A DNA stretch of 64,000 bases, from positions 43,926,785 to 43,990,784 of the forward strand of contig CM028326.1 of the NCBI GenBank assembly GCA_016647705.1, written 5' to 3'. The translations under genes and the position numbers were made by a program. Positions within the stretch are counted from its first letter, which is position 1. Every line of letters begins with the position of its first letter. The notes under the pieces were generated by a model. It was not told where the DNA came from and searched no databases. It saw only the letters and a list, made by a program, of their open reading frames with translations. Source of the DNA: Eucommia ulmoides. Its lineage: Eukaryota > Streptophyta > Magnoliopsida > Garryales > Eucommiaceae. Positions 8,408 through 19,620 of the stretch are shown here, piece by piece.

Positions 8408-9835
8408 ATGTCTTAGGATAACTCGATAGGTTGATCACTTAGAAAGGTTAGTGTTAGGTCTAGATCACAACCTGGTTGTGAATCTAGTTTTACAATCAAC
8501 GTTTGATGCGTACGATTAATACGTGGTGAACTTCAACATGAAAAACCTAGAAGTTGCTCTTTTGGGATTTTCGACATGTTGGAGATCACCGAGAGGACCT
8601 TCAAAAAGTCTAATAGTTCGTTACTCATCGTTGGTGGGCCTTCGACCTCAAAAGGGACTTTTAGAGGAAGAAGAGCAAAACCAAATCTTCTTTGGAAGTG
8701 AAAAGTACGCCAAGGAAAAAGATGAGGCCCAAGAAATGGAAATTCTTTCATTGCGATCAACAAGGCAAATAGAAAAGAAAATGTCCCTAGTTTCTAAGTT
8801 CTAAGATAAACCTTCGGCAGGTATAAGGGATTTTGTTGTTGTTAGTGCCTATTCGATAACCTGTTCTATTTCACATTGGATTTTAGACTCTAGCGCTTGT
8901 TCATATTTATGTAATACTACACAGGGTCTAAAGAGAAGTAAAAGGCCAAATAAAGAGGACATCTATCTACGTATAGGAAATAGAGCAAGAGTTGCTTCAT
9001 TAGTCCTAGGTGAACTTTATTTGGACCTGTTGTCGTTGCATGTTTTAAAATTGAGCCATTTTTATTTATGCCTACTATATTTAGAAAATTTATTTCAATT
9101 TCCTTTTTAATAAAGGATGGTTTTACAATTATTTTTTAGAATAATACTTGTATTATTCATTTCAATTCAGAATTGATTGGTGCGGGCATGTGTTTTTATC
9201 TATTATTAAAGTATAACAAATAAAATATTAAGAGATGAAAATCCAACCAACCTATGGAATCTCAAACTAGGTTATATTAGTGAGAAGATGATTAACAAAA
9301 TGGTCAAATATGGACTTTGGGCCCACTTGGGTTGGAGCTATTGCCAACTTGTGAACCTTGTCTAATGAGTAAGTTGTCTAAGTCACCAATTGTTGGAAAT
9401 TGGAAAAGGTCTGCTAGCATAATGGTCCTGGTACATAGTGACGTACGTAGACCCCATACGCTTGAAAGATCGATGAATATTTTCATACTTTATGACCTTT
9501 ACCGAAGTTCATTATAGGTATAGTTTAGTGCATTTTATAAACCAAAAGTTTGACTCATTTGAAATGTTCAATGAATTAAGAAATAAAGTGAAGAAACGTA
9601 TACGAAAAATTATTAAGAATTTTGTATCAAATCGAGACAAGAATTACTAATCAATGGAGTTTTTAGACCATCTCAAACCAAATGATATACTTTAATAGTG
9701 GACTCCTAATGCTACCCGACAATTAGATAATGTATTGAAAAAGAAAAAATGGTTTATGTTAGTTATGGTCAGATCAATGTTGAATCGTATTGACTTTACC
9801 TATTTCATTTTTGGGATGGTCTTTAATAGATTATG
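8408..9835 (+). pseudogene. Copia gag-protease-integrase remnant
   Basis: Frameshifted pieces occur in the canonical Copia order. First is a gag part with VNFNMKNLEVAL (about 8527-8562). Next is a decayed CCHC zinc knuckle, FHCDQQGK-stop-KRKC (about 8744-8784). A protease start follows, where the active-site DSG reads DSS (8886-8894), then a QGLKRSKRP-like segment. The pre-integrase and integrase come last: PTCEPCLMSKLSKSP (about 9345-9390), LVHSDV with the first catalytic Asp, then a broken second-Asp region and a degraded QLN-VSERRNRTL-like stretch (about 9720-9770). Stops and shifts make it non-functional. Reverse transcriptase and RNase H are not present in the window. The element continues from the left side of the Mutator-like insertion. 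Confidence 0.82.
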
Positions 9836-10049
9836 GTTTGAGGGGCTCATTGGGGATGAGGTATAACTTAACTGGGATGATGTACCAATAATCTTATGAT
9901 GCAAGGTATATTCAAACTAGAGACCAAATAAGAAATGGATCTTACCCACAAGGTAAGTAGTAAGAGTTACTTGTCCTCGAAAGATTGACAGGACAATAAG
10001 CTTATGATGCGACGTCCATTGACAATGTTTGGACTATCTAACTACCCCC
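9836..10049. other. Unclassified sequence between Copia and an LTR start
   Basis: I see no coding sense or repeat. It holds two similar CTTATGATGC(A/G) phrases about 110 bp apart (near 9892 and 10001) and ends in a run of six Cs just before GTAGACACCAC. Confidence 0.35.
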
Positions 10050-11340
10050 CGTAGACACCACATTTTGTCCAGCCCATTTTTGCTTTTAATAAAATTATCA
10101 AGTATAAGTGAAAATTTAGACAAACTTTAAACCACGTTTCAAGGGACGAATTCATTTCTTAGATTCTCATGTTTAATTTTTATATAATGTTTCGAAAAAG
10201 AAAATACCGAAAATTTGGGATTTGGAAGGAATTCCGGCAAGAAAAAAAGTTTTAGGCTAAAATTGAATTTTTTTAAAAGTTAGTTGGGGACCAAATTGAT
10301 TAAATTGAAATTGGATTTTCATAAAATATGATTTTTGGTATAGTTAATTTCAGATTCAACCCTTTAATTTTAAGAAATTTTACCAATTGCAGTTACTTTT
10401 TATTTTGACCCAAAACCTATATTTTTTTGTCAATTTCATCAAATTGATGACCAATTGAATGTTAATTTACGAAATTGAATAGTTATGCTGAGCATTTTAA
10501 TTTCATGAAAACCCTAAAAAAAAATTATATTTTATTGTTAAAAATTGCTCATATCACTAAATTTACCTCATATACACCACCTAGGAATAAGACAGAGTAA
10601 GATGTTATGAGAAAAGGAACTAAATCTAGAGAACTAAGAACCCAAATCTAAATTAATTAAATCACAAAGCATACCCGAGTGGGGTTTTAGAACAGAAATC
10701 GGTAAAGACCGAAATTGGAAGTAAATCTTACCTATTGGTCGCGAACATTGGAGAAGTGAAATCAATGAGGGCCCTGAGATCGAATTCAGCAGATTTATCA
10801 ATGGATTTATCCTCTGGCTTGGATTATAAAGCATACCCTAGTCGGCTTCAGAATGTGTTTCAGAATACATTCTCTAGCTTCTAGGAATAGAGAGATAGTA
10901 AGCAATGTAATGTTGGTGTGGCGAAAGAGAAAATGAAAGCTCGCGAGCATCAAGAAAAATGTTGGCCTGGATCTATGACGGTGTGTGGGTATCAATGGCA
11001 AGGCAATGGCAATGGCGGCAATGGCTTCGAGATAGTGGGTGGAGATGGCGACGGACGTCAATGGTAGTGTGATGCACGACGATGGAACGGCTGAGCGACG
11101 TGAGCTATGGCGATAGCAGGATGAGAGGGAGTGCATGTGTGAATGAACCCTTAATCATTACTCATTAGCGATGGGAAGAGAGAAGGAGGCATAAGATTAG
11201 GGAATGTTCGGGAATGAGAGAGAGGGTGAGAGACTTAGGAAGCAAAATGTTTGGGAAGGAAAATGATTAATTAAGGAAGGGTTAATTAACTAAATTAATT
11301 TTTTAATTAGAGAAAATTAGGGGAATTTTATCAAAAATAA
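10050..11340 (+). mobile_element. Diverged Tat-like LTR or solo LTR (right end not defined)
   Basis: The start (c)GTAGACACCACATTTTGTCC equals the 5' end of the Tat-like LTRs at 21480, 16514 and 60835. The following 150 bp keep AGTATAAGT and AGACAAACTTTAAAC-like phrases, then similarity is lost, so this is another family or an old copy. Further in, AAAGCATACCC recurs at about 10669 and 10829 in a near-duplicate context of about 158 bp. A purine-rich, more GC part (10900-11260) contains ATGGCGGCAATGGC-like runs but no convincing ORF. No CA end or TSD was found. Confidence 0.45.
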
Positions 11341-12443
11341 AATTGATTTGATCAATCTGTGCCTGAAAATATTTCTATAAAATGTCTCAGGAAAAATGTA
11401 ATCAGTCTTATTTTATATAATAGATATTTTTTTTAATTTAATTTTCAATATTTTAGTATTATTATTAAATTTAATATAAATATATTATTTCTATAAATTT
11501 GTTTTGAATTTAATGTGTGTGTATATATATATATATATATTTTATTTTCTCTTTTATATTATTTTTTAATTTTAATTTTTACAAATTTAATATTTTAGTA
11601 TTATTACTAAATTCAATTTTCATATATTATTTCTATAATTTTCATAAATTTAATATTTCTATAATTACTAAATTTAAAATCAATATATTTTTTTCTATAA
11701 TTTCCATAAATTTACTATACATAATTTAATATCCCATATATTTTTTCTAAAATTTTCGTAAATTTAATATTCATAATTTTTATATATTATATTTTTCTTT
11801 TATATTTTTTATTTAATTTAATTTTCATAAATTTAATATTTTAATATTATTACTAAATTTTACTGTCTATATATTATTTTTATATATAGAAAAAATATAT
11901 TCTCTCTTCTCAATTATACAAAAAGATATATTACTTCTCCTCAATTAGGTATAAGATATATAAAATTAGACAAAAATATACTTTTTTTATATAAGAATTA
12001 ATCTGAACTGCTCTTTATGTGGGAAATAAATAATGGCTAAGATTTTTTTGGAGGGTTTATATCCATCCTATTTTATTATACAAATATTTATATTAATTTT
12101 GTAGATCAATCTGGATAATTCTTCGATTAAGATTTATCGAAGAATTTATGTCCGTCCCCTTTTATTATAAATATTTTAAACATGTTTTTAAGTTCAAATT
12201 AGTAGTGCAACACTTGGATGGCCCCGTATTTGGTGGAGTTGCTTGTCATGTCTCTCGCCCAGAGTGCTTGATCCTTGTGCTGTGCGAGTTCTGACCACGA
12301 GTGGACTAAGGCACCCTCGCTCCCAGCGTGCGCTAGGATGATGAATCTTGGTGTAGAAAAGTTTTAAAGTCCAAGAACACTCAAGTTTGTCGTCGATCTG
12401 TAAGAAACTTGGCCCAATTTATGTGTTGCTCATTGAAAACATA
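11341..12443. repeat. AT-rich region with degenerate CATAAATTTAATATT repeats
   Basis: From about 11450 to 11890 the phrase (A/T)CATAAATTTAATATT(T/A) recurs at least five times at irregular spacing of about 75-110 bp, with a (TA)n tract at 11520-11540. It looks like a degenerate AT-rich tandem repeat. From 11900 to 12443 the sequence is AT-rich with a more GC-rich island (12200-12330) that I cannot assign. Confidence 0.5.
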
Positions 12444-12446
12444 TTA

Positions 12447-12852
12447 GATTGCGTTTGGGTAAGGAATTTGACAAACTCAAGTGATTTGTGAAATGAACAG
12501 ATTTCTATGAGGGAAAAAGACGATTTGACGACGACGAGAGCTACGATTGACGATGACAATTAACGACTCGACGACGGCGACGACTCGACGACAAAGAACG
12601 AAGAAGAAGAAGAAGAAGACGAATTGACCGTTCAGGTGCAAAGAGGAAGAGAGAAGATGGAAGAATGGAATTCACAAATTCAACCTCTTCCAAAAGAATT
12701 TCGCAATCCTTTATTTCATTCCCAAAAGGATTTGACAAATTCCTTATTCCTAAAATCCAAACAAATCCAAATAAGGGATTTGCCAAAAGATGATTTCAAA
12801 ATCCTCTAACCAAATGAAATCCCTCCTATAAATTCTCTACACAAACACAACC
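12447..12852. mobile_element. Tourist-like MITE (PIF/Harbinger type)
   Basis: A 406-bp element with ends GATTGCGTTTGGG and, in reverse complement, GGTTGTGTTTGTG, flanked by the trinucleotide TTA at 12444-12446 and 12853-12855. A TTA/TAA duplication and a GTTTGG-type terminus are characters of Tourist/PIF-Harbinger MITEs. The subterminal parts (AAGGAATTTGACAAA and its inverted relatives) also pair. The centre (12520-12630) is unusual, made of GACGA and GAA repeats. The two short ORFs across it are not genes. Confidence 0.7.
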
Positions 12853-12959
12853 TTAAAGTGTTAGACCAACAACACTGTCATTTTGACTAACGACGTGTTA
12901 CCAATTTATCCCAATATTAATGTGAATTAGAAATTAAAAATAAACAAATATCATGCATT

Positions 12960-13455
12960 AAATGATAAAAACAAATCATTTTGTTCCCAAATTTTAGCTT
13001 TTGTAACAAGAAAGAAAATAATTTGTTTTTGTTTTAAATTATTATATCTGTTCTGGAAGTTTCTATTTTTTGTTTCAGGAAAAAAATTTAGAAACTATGT
13101 TCCAAAATTTTTATTTCAAATAATATTTTTGTTCTCATATTTTTTTTCTGAGAACAAAAATATTTTTTTTGTTCCCAAATTTGTTTCAATTTCGCGAACA
13201 AAATTCTATTTTTAATTTGGAAAAATAAATAAATTTATTGTTCCTAAATTTTATTTTTATTTGAAAAACTGAAACATAACTTTTTGTTCTCAAATTTATA
13301 TTTTTGTTCTGGAAACAAAATTTTGCTCCAAGTTTTTATTTTTGTTCTATGAATAGAAAAATAAAATGTGCTCACAATTTTTGTTTTTGTTCTGAATATG
13401 AAGAACATTTTTTTCCCAAATTTTTTGTTCTTTGGATTCTCAATTTTTTTTCCCC
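12960..13455. repeat. Degenerate palindromic TTTTGTTC / GAACAAAA repeat tract
   Basis: TTTTTGTTC(T/C) alternates with its complement GAACAAAA about every 40-70 bp. Examples are near 13123-13156, where TTTTTGTTCTC and GAGAACAAAAA flank a T-rich core, and near 13303-13321 (TTTTTGTTCTGGAAACAAAA). It is a degenerate simple repeat with dyad character. The apparent ORF on the minus strand is low-complexity Lys/Phe and I do not treat it as coding. Confidence 0.6.
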
Positions 13456-15148
13456 TCAATTTATGTAAAGGTATAGTGAACAAGTATTAATGATGTCATC
13501 AATTTTAGTAACTATTGAATTTTTTTTATGCTATATTCAATATGAGAGGGGCGCGCCGTCGTTTCATTATCAAAATAAAGGGAGTGTTGGGAGTTGTAAT
13601 CCAAAATAAGAGGGGGCGTTTAAGTTATAAATTCAGTATCACTTATAAATATTTTAAAATTTTGTTGTGCGCCTCAATTATCATTTAAAATCATTAATTT
13701 TTCATTTTTAGGAATATCATTAAACTATAATCATTTGAAAATACATGCAAAATAAAATTGTGAAGAAAAAGTACTACTAAAAAAGTAAAATAATAAAATA
13801 ATAATAAGAAAATAAAATTTTAGAGATCAAATTGTAAGGAACTTGTAAAAGTAAAATAAAAATTATAGAGATACAAATTTATCAAGAATGAAAATATTTA
13901 AAGAAAAAAAATACTAATGGAAATATTTCAGGAAGCTCCGATTGAAACTACATACAAGGAATGAAAGCATGAGCACTGCAACAAATGGATTGCCTGAGCA
14001 TAACTCACCTAGACCCAATGACATAGTAGAGAAGACCGGACTAGTGATTGGCCTCGAGATTTACATATCGACCACGACATCGACTTACTAGAGGATCTAC
14101 CCGGGGTCATATAACATTGCTCATTCTCAAGATTATCGAGGTTGTCATTTCCCAACCTAGGCTTTTGACCCATTGCCTGGGAGTTGGTATCACCAAATTC
14201 CACTAAGTTTTATTGAGAAATCAGGGAAGATTTGTCAAAAAAGTCTTTCCATCTATAAATATAATGGGAAATTGTCAGGACAAGGTATACAATGTTTTCA
14301 TGAGTAAAACCTGTCAATTTTTTACTAGATAAAAATATTATTAATTTTGACACTGAAGATGTTACGTTGACAATTTCATCCGTGTATGCATTATTTTACA
14401 ACAACTCTAACCGAAAAAAATTGTGTTTTAAATTAGAAATGGTCTTATCAATTACTTAATCAATTCATCGTAATTAATTCTCAAACCTTACCCAACACCT
14501 ACTAGTATTCATGAGTCAATTTTATTAAGACACCCTAAATGTGGTGAGGGCCGAGGGGTAACCAAATGGTAATTACCTAATCGAAATTCAATTATTTTTT
14601 TTTTGGGGGAAAAAATGTGATTGTAAGGGGGAGGAAGGTTTACACTTGCACGCGATTATAACCCCTACACGTATTATTTTGTGTATACGATGATATTTCA
14701 AGTGACTAGAAGATTCGAACATTTAATAGCCGGTTGGGCCCAATAGATCCACTACTTCGACGCAACGAAAAGGTCTATTTTATTTGTTATGTTATGGGCC
14801 TGGCCCACAATGTATTTCGTTCTCATGAAAGCCCTTTCACAATTAAAGTTGGGCGTTGTTGTCTGTACAACGAGGCACATAAGTCGATTTCTTGGTTGAA
14901 CGCTTGCCACGTGTGATCTTTCCGTCGGTTGATGATTCAGTGCTCGTGTGAACATTGAGGTGTAGAGTATTGACTGCCATAGGCTGCCAAGTTTTAGGAT
15001 TGGATATACATTTATTTTCTTCCATTCAGAATTCATGCCAGTTACTTGTTATATCAAGGTATCACAAGTCAAACCACTTCGAGGATTTCATTAGTCGACC
15101 GAAAATAATGTTAGCTTTGAGGTGCTGTCATTTGGCATTTGTTAATGA
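13456..15148. other. Low-copy stretch, no gene recognised
   Basis: Base composition is closer to plant unique DNA than the flanks, and no repeat shared with the rest of the window is evident. A perfect G-box core CACGTG lies at 14908-14913. The small open frames here (for example 14009-14203 minus and 14752-15036 minus) have no recognisable product. It may include a remnant of the element whose LTR follows, or host intergenic DNA. Confidence 0.4.
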
Positions 15149-15764
15149 TGTTGCATGACGGTGAATTTATTAGTATGCTCTCAATAGCCTTTGTCCGGCT
15201 ATCTCCAGAGAGGTCACTGCACAAATTCTTAACATCGAAGTAGATCCCGACGAAAAACCTCCGACGTAAGAGTAAGTATCCGATGGAGAGAGAGATAAGG
15301 AATCAAATATAAAGAAATGAATATGGAGAGAATGTAATGGCCTAGCACAGTATAGCATTGCGTGTGATAGCATCACATACCTGGGCACATAATTTACTTA
15401 GGTATTTATACGGTTCTTTGTCTAGGATGGAGCGAGAATGGAGAGCCTAGTCACCAAATCAGATATGGTCTCATGATTGCTCTGTTAATTGCGTGTCTTA
15501 CACGCCAAGCGAATATTCTCTACCAATTTAGAGGTGACTCGCTGTGTGATAGTAAGCGCCGCACTTCGATTAGACCCCCAGACCTGATCTCCGTTGTGGA
15601 TAGATCTTGAGCTTTTCCAAAAGTATCGCTCTTTCCTGAGAGTTTGGCCCACTAATAGTGATGGGTCTAGGCCCAAGAGATTTTGGGTGCAATACATGTC
15701 CCTTTTCTAATAGGTTTCCTGGGCTTTTTCAATGGATGGCCCCGGACCAAATTTACCACCATCA
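15149..15764 (-). mobile_element. Probable Ty3-type LTR, minus orientation
   Basis: On the minus strand the sequence starts TGATGGTGGTAAATTTGG at 15764. It has a TATA box, TATAAATACC, at about 15410, then a CT-rich stretch (CTCTCTCTCC), then a GTCGGAGG-TTTTTCGTCGGG motif. It ends near CACCGTCATGCAACA at about 15149. The TATA, CT tract and GTCGGAGG-type motif are a combination I know from Ty3 (Tat or related) LTRs in dicots. A purine-rich tract sits right before its start. The 3' boundary is uncertain by a few bases and no TSD was matched. Confidence 0.55.
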
Positions 15765-15780
15765 ATAGCTCCTCAGACTC
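15765..15780 (-). other. Polypurine-tract-like sequence
   Basis: Minus strand GAGTCTGAGGAGCTAT directly precedes the TG of the LTR at 15764. It is purine-rich and correctly placed for second-strand priming, so the LTR would be the 3' LTR of an element extending to the right. Confidence 0.5.
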
Positions 15781-15956
15781 CTAGGCCAGGTGGTATTGTC
15801 TTGGGAGTCTTTTGGCACAAGCTTTCTCATGGTGGCAACTGTCCTTAGCTTTGTATTGTCCATCTTTTACCTTGGGGTGACTTTCGAGGGCTCTTTCCTT
15901 TCTCAAAAGTAAATTTGTGGACTTCTTAAATTCATTCCCTTTCTAAAAAAGATAGC

Positions 15957-16514
15957 ATGGGGAAACCAAAGATAAGAGCTTTGGGTGCACTGTCTGCGCA
16001 CGCCGAAAGTAGACGAACCGATCGTCGTGGGAGCAGTAACTCATTGAGTTTGTCGCCTCCTGTGGCTCCTTAGTTGGGAATACCCCCTGTATAGGAGATG
16101 CGGAACATTGGCTTGACACTGGACTCTACCGTCTGCGAAGATTTTTGCAATGCCCTGGGCTTCTGTCGTTCAATTCTTAAGCCTCGCGACATAGAGTCTT
16201 TGCGGAGAACTGACCCACACTTGTTAAACTGGTTCGCCATCTCCCTTGCCGTGCAAATTCTCCATGAGGTGGCCTTTATGTGCTTTTGTTGTGACAAGGA
16301 GGAGAAGTCGAGGAGACAAATAGAGGTTTGTGTGAGAGAGATGGAGACTCAAGCGCGCCTTATGCAAGAGGAGCTTCAAGGCTTATGTGCCTCCGGTGCC
16401 AGCAAGTTCCTCATCTTCCGTGAATGGCAGAAAGATTGCGTGGAGCTTCTGTCGGTTCGAGAGGAGCTACGTCAGATTCGTCGCGCCTACCAGGGGGCTC
16501 AAGAAGACCCTACC
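15957..16514 (+). pseudogene. Broken ORF antisense to the neighbouring LTR element (possible Tat-type additional ORF)
   Basis: One frame runs from ATG 15957 (MGKPKIRALG start, then a Ser/Arg-rich stretch) through two TAG stops near 16072 and 16093. It then stays open from ATG 16098 for 148 codons. The open part has a hydrophobic middle (LLNWFAISLAVQILHEVAFM) followed by a Glu/Arg/Gln-rich likely coiled coil (EMETQARLMQEELQ). Its last ten codons are Tat-like LTR sequence, so the true C-terminus was lost when that LTR inserted at 16514. It lies about 190 bp from an LTR on the other strand and reads away from it. Some Tat-lineage elements carry an extra antisense ORF in this place; I infer that identity and do not recognise the family directly. 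Confidence 0.5.
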
Positions 16515-17311
16515 GTAGACATCGTATTTTTCCCGCCGAGTTAGTGTCAAATTAAGTATAAGTTTAGATAAACTTTAAACTTAGGTTTAAAGAGAATGAA
16601 TTTATACATGAGATCATAGTGTATAATATACAAAACTATCCAAAAACATGAGAAAAACACAAAAATGTTAAATTTGACAAAATGTAGTTAAGTAAACGTT
16701 TTGGGTCAACCTCGAAAATCCCATAATTTGAGGGGGTCTAAAATGACTTTATGAAAATTTGATTTTCACTAAATCATCTTTAGTATAGATAAAAATTAGC
16801 CATTAACCTTAAATTATAGGTTATTTCAAACAATTACCTTGGTTACCTACCCTAACCCTCAAACATTTACCATTATTGAATTTTGTTGATTTAACACCAA
16901 AAATAATTGTTTCAATTATGCATATTATATCAAATACCACCAAGAAACAATCTAAAATACCTTAATCAAGTTTTTAAAAGGTCATTAAAAGCCCTAAATC
17001 ACCAAGGTGATTAAGGACTTAGGGCTTGGTTTGAATTCACACCAAAACCAAGTTGTCTTGGCAAACTACTCTAGGACCAATGAATTAAGGGCCTAGCCAT
17101 CATTAAAGTCCCACAAAAGAGGCCTATAAATGACCAAGGAACCTTCCTAGAAGTTGCCTACAAAATATCTAGGAAGGGAACCAAGACACTTAGGATGTGA
17201 CAAACCGTTATCGAAATTAAACCAATTCAGTTCACCACCTAAGTTAGGTATTTAATGAGCATTGAATTCCCATCCATAAAGAATTAAATTCTTAGATGAA
17301 ATGGATAGGCC

Positions 17312-17946
17312 CATTCAAGTAGGGATGGTCATGGGCCTGGGGGCTCGCCAAGCCCGCCCACTCTTTTTTAGGGTTTGGGTTTGTTTTTGAGCCTGTGGGC
17401 TGGGCTTGGACTTGAAAATAAAGGTCCGATAAATTTTAGTACCGGGCTTGGGCTTGGCTATTTTCTTTTAGGGCTGGCTCGGCCCGGCCCGGTCATTAAA
17501 AAAATTAATAAATTATATATATATTAATTTACATATGAAAGTATTGTGATTTACATATTAGATTCTTGATTTATTTGATATTATTATACTATATGTTAAT
17601 TAATTATAAAAAAAAATATAGTTTGGATTGCAGTGTTTAACTATAAAGTTTTATCAGAATCCTAAATCTATGTTTAATAAATGTATTTTATTTTGAATTG
17701 GATTGTAGTTTTTTTTTTTTGGTTAATTATAAAAAAAAATATATTTTTCAATTCTATTGTATTTTTTTTAAATTAAAAAAAACATTATAGGGCCGGGTTG
17801 TGGGCTTAGATTATTTTTATAGGGCCGGGCTTGAGTATGGAATTAAGGCCGGACTGGGTTCAAGCCTAGCAATTTTTCATAATACTCTAGTCTAAGCCTG
17901 GCCCAAACCTGGACCAACCCGGCCCATGACCATTCCTATATTCAAG
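17312..17946. mobile_element. hAT-like non-autonomous element (17320-17938) with 8-bp TSD
   Basis: The 619-bp element has ends TAGGGATGGTCATGGGCC and GGCCCATGACCATTCCTA, forming an 18-bp TIR with one mismatch. It is flanked by CATTCAAG (17312-17319) and TATTCAAG (17939-17946), an 8-bp duplication with one difference. The subterminal parts are rich in GGGCTTGGGC / GGCCCGGCCC. No transposase is present. The uninterrupted LTR F at about 61594-61602 (CATTCAAGG) shows the pre-insertion site. Confidence 0.85.
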
Positions 17947-18228
17947 GGATCTAGATATTTTGAGCAAAATATCTTAGGTTTAACCGAAAACCTTGAATTT
18001 TGACTACCCATTACCGAAACCAAATCAAATTAACTTGTGTCCTAGCCAATGCATTAAATGCATATCCTATCAAGTAATAAATTCTTGGAATGAAATGGAA
18101 GGGCTAGGTTAAAAGTGTCAAGATATTTTCACCAAAATATCTTAGGGTAACTAAGGAACTTGAAAAACCAATAATCGGTTACAAGGCAAGTTAACCCGAT
18201 TCAATCTGAAACCATCTGGATGAGTGCT

Positions 18229-18319
18229 TGATAGGTGAAATTTATCCATTTCTTTCCAAATCGAATTTGGTAGTTTTTGAGTATTTCTATAGTGTTTTAA
18301 TTTGTTTTAATTAGTTTTG

Positions 18320-18353
<34 letters not shown>

Positions 18354-19620
18354 GTATAAATCAGGTATTTGGAACGAAAAAGAGCTAAAACGGTTGAAAA
18401 TCAAGCTAATCAGTGGAACGGAAGTGGAAGAACGGTGGAGAAAAAGAGCAAAAAGATCAATATTCATAGCCTACATCCACTGCTGCAGCGGTCAAAATAC
18501 AGAGAGTTGTTGAATTCTCCACCGCTGCAGCAGTGAAACCATCGCTGCAATAGTCATCTAGTAGAAAGCTGCTGACTTTCCCACAGCTGCAGCAACGAAA
18601 CCACCGCTGTAGCGGTCCGGTACCAGATCTTTTAGGATATTTTGGAATATTTTGAGATATTTTGCATTATATATATATCCCATCTTCTCCCCCAAACACT
18701 TAAGGACATTTTTGTGAGTGTCTTGAGAGCTCCAAGACCTATCAACCAAGAGAAGATCACAAAGCCAAGAAGAGGAGACATTATCGGAGCGGTTTTAGTA
18801 TTGGTTCTTCGGATAACGACTAGTCTCCATGTTTCTCTCTTTATTTCTTAGTTTTGGTGGATAGTTTTGTATATGTTTATCTTGTATTTTGTTGTATATG
18901 TGGTTATGGCTATGAGAAACTAAACATATATTGTCTAGGGAGTGATTCGTTTATAAAAACGTTGTTTGGTTGAATCTTTGTTTCGTTATCGGTTGTTTAT
19001 CTTTATCTGATTGTATTTACCATTTTATTACAATCTTGATATGCTTGTTATAATATTAGGGTTGAATTTGAGAATACGGAGTTTAACACTTGAGAGAGGT
19101 AACCCCGGATTCGGACTAGGGTTTAAACATAACGTGACGATTTAATGACCCGGGAGGGAGTTAGAAAGTATACAATCCGTGAGGTTGGGGCGAGACTCAT
19201 GTAATCAAGTGTCATATAGATGCTCGAGGGGGACTTCGTCATTGACGCGAAGTCACATATTCATTCACTTTACACTCGGGAGAGGTAGTGAGTGAGATTT
19301 TGATACCTAGATTGTCGGATAAATTTGAATGTCGTAAACTAGATTGAAACAGACACGTTTAAGTAAATGAAATTAATCCCTAGACAATTTACTCCCTTAA
19401 ACATCAATATTAGTATATTAGGTTAATTAGTTTAGTATATTAATTATATTAACGAAAATATAAATTGAGTCGCCTAGATAAAGTTAGGTTATGATAATCG
19501 CAGTACTTAGCGATGATCTAATCAAATCTCTGTGGATACGACAACCCTTACTATTTCCACTCTACTAAAAGTTGACCCGTACACTTGTGGTGAAAGTAGT
19601 GACGTAATTTCAGGCTACCA
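18229..19620 (+). mobile_element. Solo LTR with perfect TSD GTGCT
   Basis: A 1392-bp block begins TGATAGGTG and ends GGCTACCA. The 5-bp GTGCT lies at 18224-18228 and 19621-19625, and the Tat-like LTR reads on across the site. It contains a 32-nt poly-T (about 18321-18352), a CCGCTGCAGC(A/G) palindromic phrase repeated five or so times (18477-18620), a TATA-like TATATATATCCC (18670), and TCTGTGGATACGACAACC and CCGTACACTTGTGG near the 3' end. These last motifs recall Athila or related Ty3 LTRs. The minus-strand solo LTR at 54742-56614 shares the TGATAGGTG start and 3' motifs. Confidence 0.85.
18477..18622. repeat. CCGCTGCAGCGG-type palindrome cluster inside the solo LTR
   Basis: Short palindromes built on GCTGCAGC recur about every 30-40 bp (near 18480, 18520, 18543, 18583 and 18603), alternating with GTCAAAA- or GAAACCA-like spacers. 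GC content is higher than around it. They are possible protein-binding sites in the U3 part. Confidence 0.6.

Noticed and set aside
10807-11136. 109-residue minus-strand ORF with hydrophobic stretches
   Set aside because: It lies in LTR-like sequence with simple GGCAATGGC-like repeats; no family is recognised and there is no supporting signal.
13244-13483. 79-residue Lys/Phe-rich minus-strand ORF
   Set aside because: Low-complexity translation of the TTTTGTTC repeat tract.
14700-15040. Host gene promoter around the CACGTG box
   Set aside because: No transcription unit, TATA box or coding sequence follows in a sensible position; a single G-box core is weak evidence.
16980-17030. CCCTAAA phrases as telomere-like repeats
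   Set aside because: Only isolated single copies, never in tandem; part of the ordinary LTR sequence.
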